Shown here piece by piece: positions 48,238 through 60,286 of a stretch of 64,000 bases of DNA (position 1 is its first letter; the number at the start of each line of letters is the position of its first letter). The translations under genes were made by a program, and so were the position numbers. The DNA lies in assembly GCA_025266875.1 (NCBI GenBank), contig JALLLT010000059.1, positions 1 through 64,000 on the forward strand. Reading direction: 5' to 3'. The notes beneath the pieces were generated by a model, which was not told where the DNA came from, searched no databases, and saw nothing but the letters and a program-made list of their open reading frames with translations. Source of the stretch: Fennellomyces sp. T-0311. Its lineage: Eukaryota > Mucoromycota > Mucoromycetes > Mucorales > Lichtheimiaceae.

Positions 48238-50542
48238 ATGAATTCTTCTCGTGGCCGTGGCCGCCGGCCATTCAACGATTTTAACGGCAACAACAACAAT
48301 TATGGAAACAACAACAACAACTTCCAATATGATCAGTCTGGTAGCCCGAGCATTCTTTCGCGATTGGGTCCACGAGCTGATGGAGGCAATAATGCATTTT
48401 CCGATGGCCAAAGAGGTGGAAACAATGCGTTTTCCGATGGTCAGAGAAGAGGAAATACACGAAACTTTGATAACAACCGACAGAATCGCGGTGGACGGTT
48501 TAATGATCAGCAAGACGATTTATTCCAGTCATCGAACAATCGATCGCAACGTGGAGGCCAACGCGGCGGCAACCGGGGACGGGGACGAGGCTTTGATGGC
48601 CACAACAACGATACCCAGCAAAATTGGAGGGGCAATAATAGACGGCAATACACACGCAAATTCGTTGACGAAGATATCGAAATGGAGGGGTCTATGATGT
48701 AAGTGGATGCCCTTTTACTGACAAAGTGGTCGCCGTTAATCAGTATATGCGCAACGTAGGGATATGAATGGCATCGTAGTTGCTGTAAGTGGTGTGTGTA
48801 TGGCAACGAAAGGACAGCGGGCTAAACTGAAAAATGTCCAACAGGTTTCCGGTCATCCGCATGGATCCGATGAGAAGCTGCTAGGATTTTTGCAGCGCAA
48901 GTCGAAGCAGCCGTGGCAACCGCTGGACGTGAGTGTCCGTCGATACTGCAGGGAGGATAGAATCTGACTAACCCCTTGATCCGGTATTTCCAGGTCAGAT
49001 CCGAACAAGGCACAATGTATATTTCGGTAGGCGATGACAACTCGGCCGCCGCCATCACCCGTATGAACAACTTCAACTTTGGTAGCGCAGTGGTAAATGA
49101 TATTTGGACGGTGGCAATGAGAACAAACGTGCTCACAGCGCCCATGCAGCTTAGCATCCAGCGAGTCGACAGTAGCAACGGAAATCAGCAATCAGCAGGC
49201 CCGGCGCCTGGCGGACGATCAAACGCATTAGAGGAGTTTCTACAGGAGCGGTGGAATTCGCAGCTAGGTTTTCTGAATCTCGACGAACTTCCGCAAACAA
49301 AACATCCTATTACCGTCGTCATTACGCGGTTACTGTCGGTGGCAAAGAATCTTTTTGGAAACTCGGTACTACCGTGCAGGATGGGAGCCTGACTGCAATG
49401 TACTCACATGATGGTATAGTTGGCCACCATATCGTTCGCACGAAACAGTCTATGGTCCGTCAAGCCTTTGAGAAAGCTACCCGAGCTGTTCCCGATGCTG
49501 CAGAATCTCTCGATCCAGGACAACGAGATTGCAGAGTTCAGGTCACTTGATGATTTTGCCAATAAGTTTACTCACCTGACCGAGCTCATGCTCATGGGTA
49601 ACCCAATCCAAAAAACGCACGACATCCAACGGTATCAAAGGTATGATGGCGTAGTAGTACACATGGCGACAATCAACTAAGTTATCGGATTGTACAGTGA
49701 GGTGGCCAGACGATTCCCCTCGGTACAAATGCTTGACCAACAGCCTGTCGGGAACACCGCCGTACCATCATTCGGGGCAGCAAGCAGCCCTGCTGGATTC
49801 GGCACCCCACCGCCTTCCAACGTTCCGGAGACACGAGGCAACTTTTACGATCAAACAAGCTCGCAGCAGGCCACCGAAGACTTGCTGTCACAGTAAGTAG
49901 CGTGTGCATTATATATACATACACTAGAATACTAATACATTGACTTTTCATTAAAAGATACTTCCCATTATTTGACTCTAACCGAGTAGCTTTGGCGGAT
50001 CTGTATCATGAACAGCAGTCTTTCTTCTCTGTTACACTAAGTGGAAACACACCATATGCACGCAACACCTGGGGACAAGGTGAGTTGAACACTGTTAAAT
50101 AAACAAGGGAGCTGACTGGTTAAAAGCTCCACGAATGGTGGTTGGAAGTGCAAATATCATGCAGCGACTAGCTGCTTTACCACCCACAATGCACGATTTG
50201 ACACCGGCGAATATCGTTGTGGATGCAATACAAACTACGATCCCTAACAACGTTGTACTGAACATCTCTATCCACGGCCAATTCAAAGAAGGTAATAGAA
50301 AGCTTTCATTGAATATTTGCGCACTATTGACCCCTTTTGCTCGTTGCATAGCTACCGGTGCCAATGGCGAAGTCTACTCCTTTGATCGTACAATGATTGT
50401 CGCACCTGCACAGCCTGGATCAAGGCAAGTGGCTATAGTGAACCTGACTACGACGTGCTACTGACACTATTCCCTTGTTAGAGCGCAGATGGCGGGTTGG
50501 CGATATATCATTCTCCAAGATTCCCTCATTGTTCGCAACTAG
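48238..50542 (+). CDS. MEX67: mRNA export receptor Mex67/NXF1, without the C-terminal UBA-like domain
   Basis: Exon 1 (48238-48698) encodes an Asn-, Gly- and Arg-rich RGG-type leader with an internal duplication (GGNNAFSDGQR twice). Exons 48760-48784, 48845-48928 and one from 48994 continue to an RRM-like domain (MYISVGDDNSAAAITRMNNF). A leucine-rich region follows near 49420-49650 (LFPMLQNLSIQDNEIAEFRSL, FTHLTELMLMGNPI), then the NTF2-like domain (YFPLFDSNRVALADLYHEQQ near 49955-50020) that pairs with Mtr2. The last intron (50425-50481) has a GC donor, and the final exon gives AGWRYIILQDSLIVRN, the closing strand of NTF2-like. Known Mex67 proteins go on for about 60 residues to a TAP-C domain that binds FG nucleoporins; here a stop follows at once. 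Splicing near 49280-49420 is unresolved. Product about 590 residues. Confidence 0.88.
50425..50481 (+). other. GC-AG intron in MEX67
   Basis: The donor reads AG|GCAAGT, the strong consensus that compensates for a GC donor. A CTACTGAC branch-like site and a TTGTTAG acceptor complete the 57-bp intron. Splicing restores GSRAQMAGWRYII, matching the family, while reading through gives a stop at 50461-50463. Confidence 0.8.
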
Positions 50543-52532
50543 TTTGTCACATTTGTATATAATATTATGTTCAGTAAAATTCAATACTGTCATGCTACCA
50601 TGCAAGTGCATGTATTTTTCATGCTGGCTCCTGAACGACTCTTCTAATATCAACCGTGATATCTCTTTTTTTTGCGGGAAATAACGACATAGGACTAGAT
50701 ATAACGCAACGTATCACCACGTAGTGATCGTTGCATATATAAACTATAGCTCTCTATCCGAGTATGTACATATATACGTGATAATTTATTTCATGACAGG
50801 TAAAAACCAAAGGATGGTATCATTACTACATATGTACGCATTTCCCGGTGTGATTGACTCTATCTTCTAACAGTAATTCCATCACATTCACCTTGAAATC
50901 TTCTGCAAAACATACTAATATATCAGGGAGATATAATTGCCGGATCCGCTTTTATTCCAGGACAAAGCTTACAAATGCCCTGTTATAAGCCCATAACCTC
51001 AGATTTTCGGCTTTATATGTAATAGGTGCAGCTGGTTACATTCAAATATGCTTAATGCTGATGTCTGTTTGTGATATGTACCTGTTGTATATATGTGGCA
51101 CATTCCCGCTCAATTTACTTTAGCAGTCGACCAACGAATATGGTAATTGTTATCATTTATCAAGAAAAGCAAGGCTGCTAAAATGCAAATATTGGCAGCA
51201 ATTGCACCTTATACAGCATCAGGACCTTTGTGATAGTGATGACAGAGGTTTGATGATTGATGTAGCCTTTAAGCGATAAATTTGGGGTTCATGTCATATC
51301 TGAGGAGTGCGGTGATACATCACTCGCTCCTACAAACAGCCTTGGAATAGCCGTGGACACGCGAGATGCACAATTCAATGACAATGGCTTTGGCTGAAAG
51401 TATCCACTTAAGCTAAATGGTGTAAACTCTGGGGATTGAGATCGAGAAAATGGTGGCAAAGGAGTGTGTTTGGGGGAAAGCATTGGCGTAGTGGCGACCA
51501 GCTGCGGTGCTTGGATCACAATTATAAATCGTATAGCCACACTGGGCAGCAAGGCATTGAGGGTTACTGCATGCAAGTGCGCTGTGGGCCCGAGCGCGCT
51601 TTTTCTTGTCCTCGATGGTTTTGGAGGTTGGCACCACTGTCAGTATTCCGAATCAGAAAACACATGCTTTGGAAGAATGGAATTCATCCTGCAAAGCAGC
51701 TGTGATGAGTTCCAAGTGGGTTTTCGAAGCTTCTTTCCGTGACGACTTGGGCGTCCTTTCATGCAAGTGTTAACCAACTCATATCGCACCAGCCTCATCA
51801 GAATGAAGTCTTCAAAAGCTTCACAAGGGGTAAAATGTGTCGCGCTCCCTGCTCAAAAAGACCCATTATATCATATTCCAAACGGATATTTCAAGCTTCT
51901 AAAGTTTTGGTATGTAAGCCCCCAATGCACCGCTCAATCCCAGTTGTTTCCGCTTCTCCAACATTTACGCTGTCGTTATCGAGTAAAGACAGGGTGGTAA
52001 ATTCCTAATACTATAAAGTAGTAGTAAGAATTATGGCGTTTGGTATCTTAGATAGAACGATAGCCGTGAGAGTGGGGTAACTTAACCTTGTACTGGGTGC
52101 GTTTTCTGGCAAACGGTCGGTAAACTAGTTTATACTATCTACTGTATCCCTTATCCTTATAAAATGCTCCAATAAGAACTTATCCTATGCTACTGTAAAA
52201 CCATAGAGTCAATATGCTTCTAAACTGAATACACGCATCAACGCATGACAAGAAACAAAACAACTGTGCTTTCCGCTGTCAAATATGCTTACTGCTTTGA
52301 GCAGCGGTATTCAAAGATACTGTGGTACATTTTCTCTGCCAACTACGGAGTGCCTCCCACAGATGTCATCCCCGCGATAAATTTTTTTTGGAATCGTCTT
52401 GTTTCCGCTCGTGTACTTGGTCGACAACATTCCAGCACACCAACTACCTTTGTTCTAACTGGAGTAACGAAAACAGATCTCAATCGGGTGCGCACTTTAG
52501 ATCTTTCGTATATTCTCGGACTTCATTACGCC
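50543..52532. other. No gene recognised between MEX67 and NAN1
   Basis: Open frames on both strands at 51290-51740 and 52245-52532 lack recognisable motifs; the latter runs in frame into NAN1 but looks like leader. Many short TA and ATATATG tracts occur. Confidence 0.4.
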
Positions 52533-55500
52533 ATGGTATCAAAAACCGAAAAGACCAGTAATCGACAAAGCGATCGCTCGATCAAACATGAGAAGAAGTC
52601 GGCATTGACCAATCCTCCGTCGGGAGCCGCTGGCACGGTCAACAGCAAAAAGCAGACACCCCCGATCCATCAGCGAAAGTCATTGGTGGTGTCCAAGACG
52701 GCTGGTGGCAAGATCAGCGAATATCCGATCGTGTTCACAAAAGACTCGAGGTACGTTTCTGCAAGATCAAGCAGAAGAGAGAAAACTTACGGCGAGTTTG
52801 CAGATATGTGTTTGCATGCACTGGCTCGTCGATCAAGATATACAGCGTCGCAACAGGCGCGGCTTTGAAGGTGCTGTCAAAAACTGGCTCTATCGGTGGA
52901 CACACGAAGGCAGTGACGAATGTGGCATTAAATCCGAAAAATGCAATGCAATTATACTCGTCGAGCTTGGACGGGTCGCTAAAGCTGTGGGACTATAACG
53001 ACGATGTGCTGCTTAAGGTACGGCTGGTAGGCGACGGCGGTTGGGCCCGCGCTTATGCATTTGCATCTGTAGACTTTACACGTCGGGCAGCCCGTGGAGC
53101 AGATGGTGATATGTCCAAACGATCCGGAGTACGCCTATTTACTGACGAGCAACAACAGCCACAGAGGTATGGGACAGGGATATTCGTGCTAGACTTTCAT
53201 GGCGGACCATTAACGGTTATCGCGCAGCAACTATTGATAAGGAATACACCATCTATCGATACTACATTGGATCCGATGAAATGCTGCCAGGCAAGCGACG
53301 ACGGGTCATCCTGCGTACGACACATTGCCATGCGATCGACGTGTCGCTGGACGGAAAATATGTCGCCATTGGATCTCAACGGTTTGTGAATATCTGGCCA
53401 GTAACAGAGGGCGAGGGCGAAGTGCCTCCGTCGCAGCTGTACAAGTAAGTCAGGAATGGCGGTGCAAATGGAACTGGGTTTGGCTGACAATGTTTTTGCA
53501 AATAATAGATGGTCGATTCCCAATTCCAGAAAGCTCAAGTTCAGTCCCACCAAGCCATCCCTAGCAGTGGGCAATGTCGTAGGCGAGATTCTCCTGTGCT
53601 ACTTTTCTCCAGACGACTTGGCCAACCCAAAAATATCCAGCAACCACTGGCACAGCAGCGAAGTACGGGCGCTCCAGTTTATGGCAGACGGTATCTATGC
53701 GATATCCGGTGGATCAGAATGCGTGCTTGTTTTCTGGCAGCTGGAGACCGGCTACAAGCAGTTTATGCCTCGTTTGGGCGGCGAGATCAACTCCATCTCG
53801 ATTTCACCGGATCACAAGTACTACTGCGTTGGTTTGGATGATAACTCTATCCGGCTGATCAACGCGATCACCCAGAAGATTGACCAAGTCATCCAAGGCC
53901 TGCAATACGGTATGTCGCGCAAAATAGCCAATCGTATGTGTCTTGCTAATATGAACGGTTAGGCGATGACACCGCACCATTGACCGGTTTGGTGGTGGAG
54001 CCCCGAAATCGAAGTGTGGTCCTTAATGGAGTGACGGGAAACGTCCAGTTCTACAACTGTGCATCGGACGCACACGTGTCAGAGAACGAAGTCGTCCCAG
54101 TCTCGCGTCTGCAGAGTGTTGAGCGACTTACACGCGCAAACGTCCAGCATGTAGCCTTCCTTTCGAACGGCGAATGGATGGCCACGGTAGATATCCGAGA
54201 CGATCTCGTCAACACACCTGAGCAGCATCTCAAGTTCTGGAGATGGGACCCTGATACGCAATCATACGTCCTGCATACACGCGTCGTCAAACCACACGCG
54301 GGCAAGATCACCTCGCTGACATTCAACCCAGCGTCGACACGCGGTCGTCCCATGGCAATCACAACATCGAAGGACAAGACCTTTAAGGTGTGGCATTTCA
54401 CATCGGATCTTGGTAGGGCGTACGATAAGGACGAGGAGGCATGGACATGTCGATCCATTGGTTTATATCGTCGCGATATCCCCGAGGCAGCGTCATTTTC
54501 TTCCGATGGAAGCATTCTTGCCGTTGCATTTGGCCCTTTGGTCACGCTGTGGGACCCATATGAAAACTGCATCCGCCAGGTGCTTGCACAGCCTTCCGAA
54601 GAAAACATACACACTCTACAGTTTGTCGGCGACAGTCCCTACCTCTTGACAGCATCCAAACACCGGGTAACCGTATGGAACATGCTGACATGCTCAGGTA
54701 AGTCGTGACGTATACGACCGCAGCGTAAAGGCTAACTTGCGAGGACTTCCATTAGTATGGTGGAGCTACAAGATCAAATCATCATATGTGGCGGTTGACA
54801 CTGTATCACCAAGAATTGCTATTGTATGCAACAACGAGAAGCACCATGCATCACTTCTTGCCGTTTTCGACGCCAAATCCGCCACTCCTCTTGCATTACG
54901 ACACGCACCATCGATCTGCAACGCCATAACATTTGTTCCACGGAGCGGGAAGGATGCGATCAAACAACGCAGCGATTTAGTTGTCTTGACAGACTCGCTT
55001 GCGCTTGACGTGATATCCATTGTTGATCCATCATCAGCTGCAACAGCGAAACCATCATCAGAAAAGGATACCAAAGCAACGTCGCTCCATGAGGGCGTGC
55101 CAGCTGAAAAGACCTTGCTAAACGACATCTTTGGCAAGCGGACACAGGAGCGAGCCAACAAGGCAGAAGAAGAGAAGCTGCGCACTCAGACGGCCGCCAA
55201 GTTGCGAGAACAGGCCATGCAGAAAGAATCGACGGTGGAGGCAAGAACGAGCGATGGTGATCATTCTGACATATTGGGTGCACCTAGCCATGCTTTGCCG
55301 TCTGTCGAAGCAGTGTTTGAAACGTTCATGGGCTCTCTCATGCAGCTACGCATCTCGGAGGACGCCGCACCTGCCGATAATATGGACGTTGACGAGACCG
55401 AGAGCATAGAACAAAGCACACCACACCACCAACCGCATGAACACCAATCAGAATCATTCACCCTTGAGGAACTCCCATCATTAAATGCATATTTTGCTGA

Positions 55501-55666
55501 CCTCGTAAAGCCTCGAGGTAAGTTTGGTCGTGGAGCGAAAGGGATGGCAGCTAAATGCACGGGTGTAGCCAACGGTGTCGCCAAAGCACATCATCAGGAC
55601 CTTCCTTCATCGGATACCGACGTTTCGGACGAGGAGGACGAAGATCCTTCCGAAATCGACTGGTAG
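52533..55666 (+). CDS. NAN1: U3 snoRNP / t-UTP WD40 protein Nan1/Utp17 (WDR75)
   Basis: Start at the ATG at 52533 (MVSKTEKTSN). Exon 1 ends at 52750, exon 2 starts at 52804, and further short introns fall near 53017, 53165, 53446, 53910 and 54700. The first propeller opens with GGKISEYPIVFTKDSRYVFAC, then LNPKNAMQLYSSSLDGSLKLWDY, characteristic of WDR75. Further WD repeats run through FVNIWP, CVLVFWQLET, LKFWRWD, DKTFKVWHF and VTVWNM. The C-terminal part is acidic and disordered, ending DVSDEEDEDPSEIDW. The protein is part of the t-UTP subcomplex that binds nascent 35S pre-rRNA and starts SSU processome assembly in the nucleolus. About 900 residues. A disordered Lys-rich N terminus of about 60 residues precedes the first repeat. 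Confidence 0.9.
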
Positions 55667-55836
55667 CACTAGAATATCATTGTTTAATAGTAATCATTTA
55701 GCACAGTTTAAATATGGGCGTGTAACTTTTTTGAGCACATGTTTAGTACTTTGCGAGTGGTTGGATTGAGTGGATGAGTGTGGAGGGGGTGGGGAAATGC
55801 AAAAAATAGAATGAAAGAGGAGTGGCTGTGTACAAT

Positions 55837-57413
55837 TTACAAGGAGAATATGTCCATGGGAAGGATGATGTTGGCATCGCCTGCTTCGTGCGCCTGCGTC
55901 CGCTCCACCGTGATGCGCTTGGTAAAGCTGCTAGACTTACCGCACACTGTCGGCTTGCCAGCCAAAAAGTACTGCGCTCGCATCGCAACCAGCTTGTCCA
56001 CGATGCCCAGTACACTTGAGTCTGACGGCTTGGCGTATGGCGGCACAGGAATGATGTTCCAGTGTTCGGCTGGGAGTTCGTCGTAAGGGATCGGTACGTT
56101 TTCCTTTTGCAGCGTTGTCACCGTAACATCCAGTCGTTCGTAGACATGCTGAACAGCATCGTGGTGCTGCTGCTTCAGTTCGTTGAGTTTGAATGACATG
56201 GACTCTGGAACAGCGATGGATGATCGTAGCAAATGAGGATAGTCTGTTAGCAAAAAGATCTTTAGGGGCTGATCATGCTGAGCCTCGATCGCCTTCACTT
56301 TGGTTACTAGCGACTCCGCACACGGAACCATGTTGTCCACCGGTTCAAGACGTTCCATGCGCCAGTGAATGGCGACAAACGGACTAAGTTGATGCGCAAT
56401 CTGATCGGCAAGTTGGATCCATCGGTCGTTGTATGTCAACGGAATCTCCACTGCATGCTCCTCGATATATCCAAATCTACTCGCGGAAATCAGCTTATTG
56501 GCTACCGGCGTAATAACTGCCCCGTGTTACCTTCGATCGTAAAACAAACTAATGACATCGAGCGGAGGAGGTGCGTTGCCATCAACGTGGCCAATAAATT
56601 CACGATTGCGGGCCGCGTCGCCAAGGAAGCCAAGCAGTCGCTCGGTGTAGTTTCCGATACGCTTGCTGAACATCTCTGGGTCTTCGAGGGTGAAACGTGA
56701 ACGTGGTCGATCGGTATAGTCGAGCAAATCTTTGAAGCAGTTGTCGGTTTTATCCAAAAAGTGGAAATCGGGGTTGATGTCGACGACGACTTCCTGCGAT
56801 GTCGGAGCCGTTCCAGCGTACTCCCGGCGCTCCTTGATCCATTCGCGGAAATCCTCCATCGTAATATAGTTGAAGTATCCTCGGTTTTTGTTTTTCTCGA
56901 GCCATTCGTCGCTGTAGTAGAAGCTGAAAGGAAAGTGTCGGCAAGCGCCCAAATGCGAGCTGTGGACATTAGGGAGTACGATCGTGCGTCCTAGTTTGCC
57001 AGATAAAAACGCCAGTTGTCTAAAGTGCTCTTGTGCCTTGGATTCTATGCAGCAAGCGTTTTTAGTCGGCTATACCAAGTAAAATTAGAAAACAAACCTT
57101 GTTCAGTGATAGCAATAGGGAGCATAAATCGGCAATGGTCACGACCACAGTACTTTTGATCGATTTGGCGTCGCATCACTTCATGTTCACGCTGCTTGAT
57201 CAAATCGTGGTCGACTTCCATGTACCCGTCCTGTTTATTGATCTCATGCTCCTTAGGTCTCACGTAAGCAGACCCATCATGCTTGTCAAACGATGAACCC
57301 CGGATGTATGCTGAATTGCGACCAAGATGGGTACCCGAATAATATACGAACAAGGCCAAGATGCAGAGCACGAATATGTAGCGTCTTATGGGCTTCCCAG
57401 AACGAAAGGACAT
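55837..57413 (-). CDS. Golgi type II membrane glycosyltransferase, O-fucosyltransferase-like
   Basis: Three exons, 57413-57098, 57044-56531 and 56476-55837, closing exactly at 489 residues. One signal anchor follows the start (YIFVLCILALFVYYSG, about 12-27), then a stem and a luminal catalytic domain. Visible family features are the N-terminal KLGRTIVLPNVHSSHLGAC, the segment VAIHWRMER (about residue 300), whose Arg matches the GDP-fucose contact of this fold, and a C-terminal FLAGKPTVCGKSSSFTKRI motif near 445-465. Related fungal proteins are annotated as O-fucosyltransferase-like. Donor and acceptor cannot be read from sequence, so fucose transfer is an inference from fold. It is divergent from COX16, sharing a 650-bp upstream region, and convergent with NAN1 (170 bp between stops). 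Confidence 0.78.
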
Positions 57414-58067
57414 GGCGTCGAAAAAAGGGAAGCTATTGAGAAGGAGTGTGAAGGAAAAGGTTTGAAAGGGAGTCCTAAATATCGACGTGAAACCTTACTA
57501 TACTTTTTGAATGGTTACACAGCAACATCGACGATCCTCATGCCCGGTCAAGCAAGGCGATCCTTTTCTAACTCTTCCACTTGGCAACATGGCTGTTTTG
57601 TTGCCTTGGAACAGTCGCCTAGCAACGGCAATCTGGATACCAAGGCCGTTAAGGCAGTGGAGCATGCGCGCATACGGAAACATAAGATATTACTGGCGTA
57701 CACTAATCCAATAATGGATACGCCTTACATAGCACTTAATAAATATAAGCATGTCACGATATTAATCACTCATCAACAGGAACGTCCAAGCGTGGAAATA
57801 AAAGCTCCAGTCGTAATATATTTAGCTTCGTTGTCAATTAGTCCAAACTATTCAAATTAAGCTTTTTTGGTCACCATGGATCCCACCGCGTACTCTGTTA
57901 TATCGTCGATCCCGGCGCGCATTAAAGTTCAAGAAGTTTTCAACATGAATGTGCTAAAAATATCTTTTGCAGATTGTGCTTCCAGTTTTGCCTCGGCCAT
58001 TTCAGCAGTCATCGAGCAGTCCAGGCTTGCTGAAGTTGAGTTTCGACCTGTCTTTTTTTCTGTCAAC
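57414..58067. other. Shared upstream region of the glycosyltransferase and COX16
   Basis: A 654-bp divergent promoter region. A plus-strand open frame begins at 57867 and runs into COX16, but the Cox16 family starts at the ATG at 58068, so I treat the earlier ATG as leader. Confidence 0.45.
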
Positions 58068-58509
58068 ATGCCAACCTTTCAATCGAAACCATATGGAAAG
58101 AAAAGCGCGTTAGATCCCATCGCCATCCAAGTGAAAAAGAAACCATTCCTTTTCTTTGGATTGCCCTTCATTGCAATTATTATCGGTGGATCGTTCGGTC
58201 TTGCGCAGCTTACTCAGACTCGTTACGATCACCGAGATATGCGGCATAAAAAGGTAACAGCTGCTATATTCGTTTCGGAGGCATGAAGATAACAGTATGC
58301 TCGTTGCAGGTTGCCAAGGAGGAGGCATTGGGCATGGACAAAAACAGACGCAAGTTAAGCTTACAAGAGGAATACTGGGTATGGTTATTAGCTTTTCACT
58401 TGATACGAGAGAGGATGTTAAACTGCTTTTCTATACGCAGCGATTGCAAGCCAAGACAGATGAAGACTGGGAGCAAGTTCGTATTGATCGTCCAGAGGGT
58501 GTGGAATAA
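58068..58509 (+). CDS. COX16: Cytochrome c oxidase assembly protein Cox16
   Basis: Three exons, 58068-58253, 58310-58378 and 58441-58509, closing exactly at 107 residues, normal for the family. One membrane helix (PFLFFGLPFIAIIIGGSFGL, about 27-46) is followed by the diagnostic TQTRYDHRD and, after intron 1, KEEALGMDKNRRKLSLQEEY, then DWEQVRIDRPEG at the C terminus. It sits in the mitochondrial inner membrane and helps deliver copper to Cox2 and join Cox1 and Cox2 modules. The start at 58068 puts the basic N terminus in the usual place. An AATAAA lies directly after the stop. Confidence 0.93.
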
Positions 58510-60286
58510 TAAATACGGATTCAAGGGCGCGTGCTCGAACTGTGGCCAAAAGCCCGGCGACAATCCAAAAAAAAGAGCCTGGTGTGATCCAGGGCAGAAG
58601 TCATACAGCATCTATATTGCATTATATTACTACTAATACTATTAAAGTGTATCATTCGAGTACAACACATGTACGTATATAGCTTTCAACAAATGATATA
58701 ACCTTAAAAAAATGATGCTGTCAGTATATGTAGCACATCCCAGTAAATGCACGCCATTCAAAGCCGTTGCTATTAATCTTCTAGCGGGAGAAGTACTTTT
58801 TCTTCAGTTACGGCAACTGAAAGTTGGGATTTTCCAATGCGCGGTAACTGGCATCGGTCTACGTCCTCTCATACACAATTCAATGAACGCAGCCGATGTA
58901 TACGTATCAACTACTTGTGAGTAAAGTCAAAATCGTCTCGTACTAGATTGGGAAGAATGCTATTCCACTTGACAGTCTTTTTTGTAACAATGAAGCAAAA
59001 GATTGGCAATTCCTAACCTATGTACTCCTATTGACATAGGTCCGTGCACAAGTCGAAAACGTTCGCGAAGGTAGCAAACTGGTTTTAAGTACATAGTTAC
59101 GTACGTAGAAAGCTGCAATAAACTATTATAATTGGCATATGTCACGACAGCATATGTAGGTGGGCTGGATCGGTATGGCTGACAACTCAAATATATCTAG
59201 CCTCGGTAGAGTAAACGGATTTGAGGACGAAAGCGTGCCCGGCTCCTGTGATTATTGGAAGCCAATATTCGAAATACAGACACGCGACACAATAATAATA
59301 ACTGAAAAGAACCAAAGTACATGTGTGTTTCGCTACTACCGCTAGTGGTTAAACCGCTTGCGACTTCTTAAAGTTTGATCGCCAGATGAACGAGTATGAG
59401 CACGGACCCACCGCCAACCGTATATCCGACCGGAGGATCGATTGTAATTTTACAATACACTGAGATCGAGGATACCAGGTGTGGACTTTTTACCACCAAA
59501 TTCAAGCCTGGTGGGGTTCCTAACGAAGCTAGATTGATGCAACAGGAGCTTGAGTACATTTGCACATGCGTCTGCCGACGAGGAATTAGTTGTGATGAAC
59601 TTCAATATGGCTAGTAATGCATATGACTGTTGTGAAGCTTCTCCCAAGATACTCAGTCGAGACTTCTTTCAAGTGAAGAAGGTTTGAACGGATAGGGTTT
59701 CTCATTGACAAAGTACCCGGATGTAGCGCTATGGTGGCGAAATAGCTTTTGAAGCTTTATTTAATGTTAAGGCATATATGCCAATCATCGATTCACTTTT
59801 GACTTGAATTATTATCATTTTTCCTGGATGATATCGAAGCTCTAGGAGGGCACTAGCAAAACGACAGTGTGTATCAAGTAATGACAATAGTAGCATAACA
59901 AGTGGTGAAGAATCCTTTACGCGGCATCGCACTGAAGGTACCCAGGCATTCATCAGACACCGATAGGCTGCTATTATAGACGCGTTCCTAACTTTGAACA
60001 TGAGTAATATCCCATATCCAAGGATATCAAGTCTATAACGGAGCTCTTAATGTAACTTTATATAAGGGTGACGTATGTGGTCGCATCAGGCTAGGATAAG
60101 CATATTACATAGCCTGTGAGCACGCTCGAAATGTGTAGCGAATGTAACTAAGGTACACCATCCATGTTCTGGAGCACCGGATGACTTATATATTAACGTG
60201 TATGCTGCACTAGTTGAGTGTGCCATTTTAAGTAAATTTAAAAAAAGGTGGCGGTTTTTTTTGTTTCTACCCGAAAAATCAAAACC
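58510..60286. other. No gene recognised between COX16 and the Faf1-like gene
   Basis: Just after the COX16 stop, 58513-58606 reads KYGFKGACSNCGQKPGD then AWCDPG, a Cys pattern discussed in the findings. The rest holds only short open frames and no repeat or RNA gene I can support. Confidence 0.4.

Noticed and set aside
54051..54614. Minus-strand open frame of 187 codons within NAN1
   Set aside because: It is antisense to conserved WD40 coding sequence with no motif of its own.
57867..58067. In-frame extension upstream of COX16
   Set aside because: Would add 67 residues not found in the family; the Cox16 N terminus fits the ATG at 58068.
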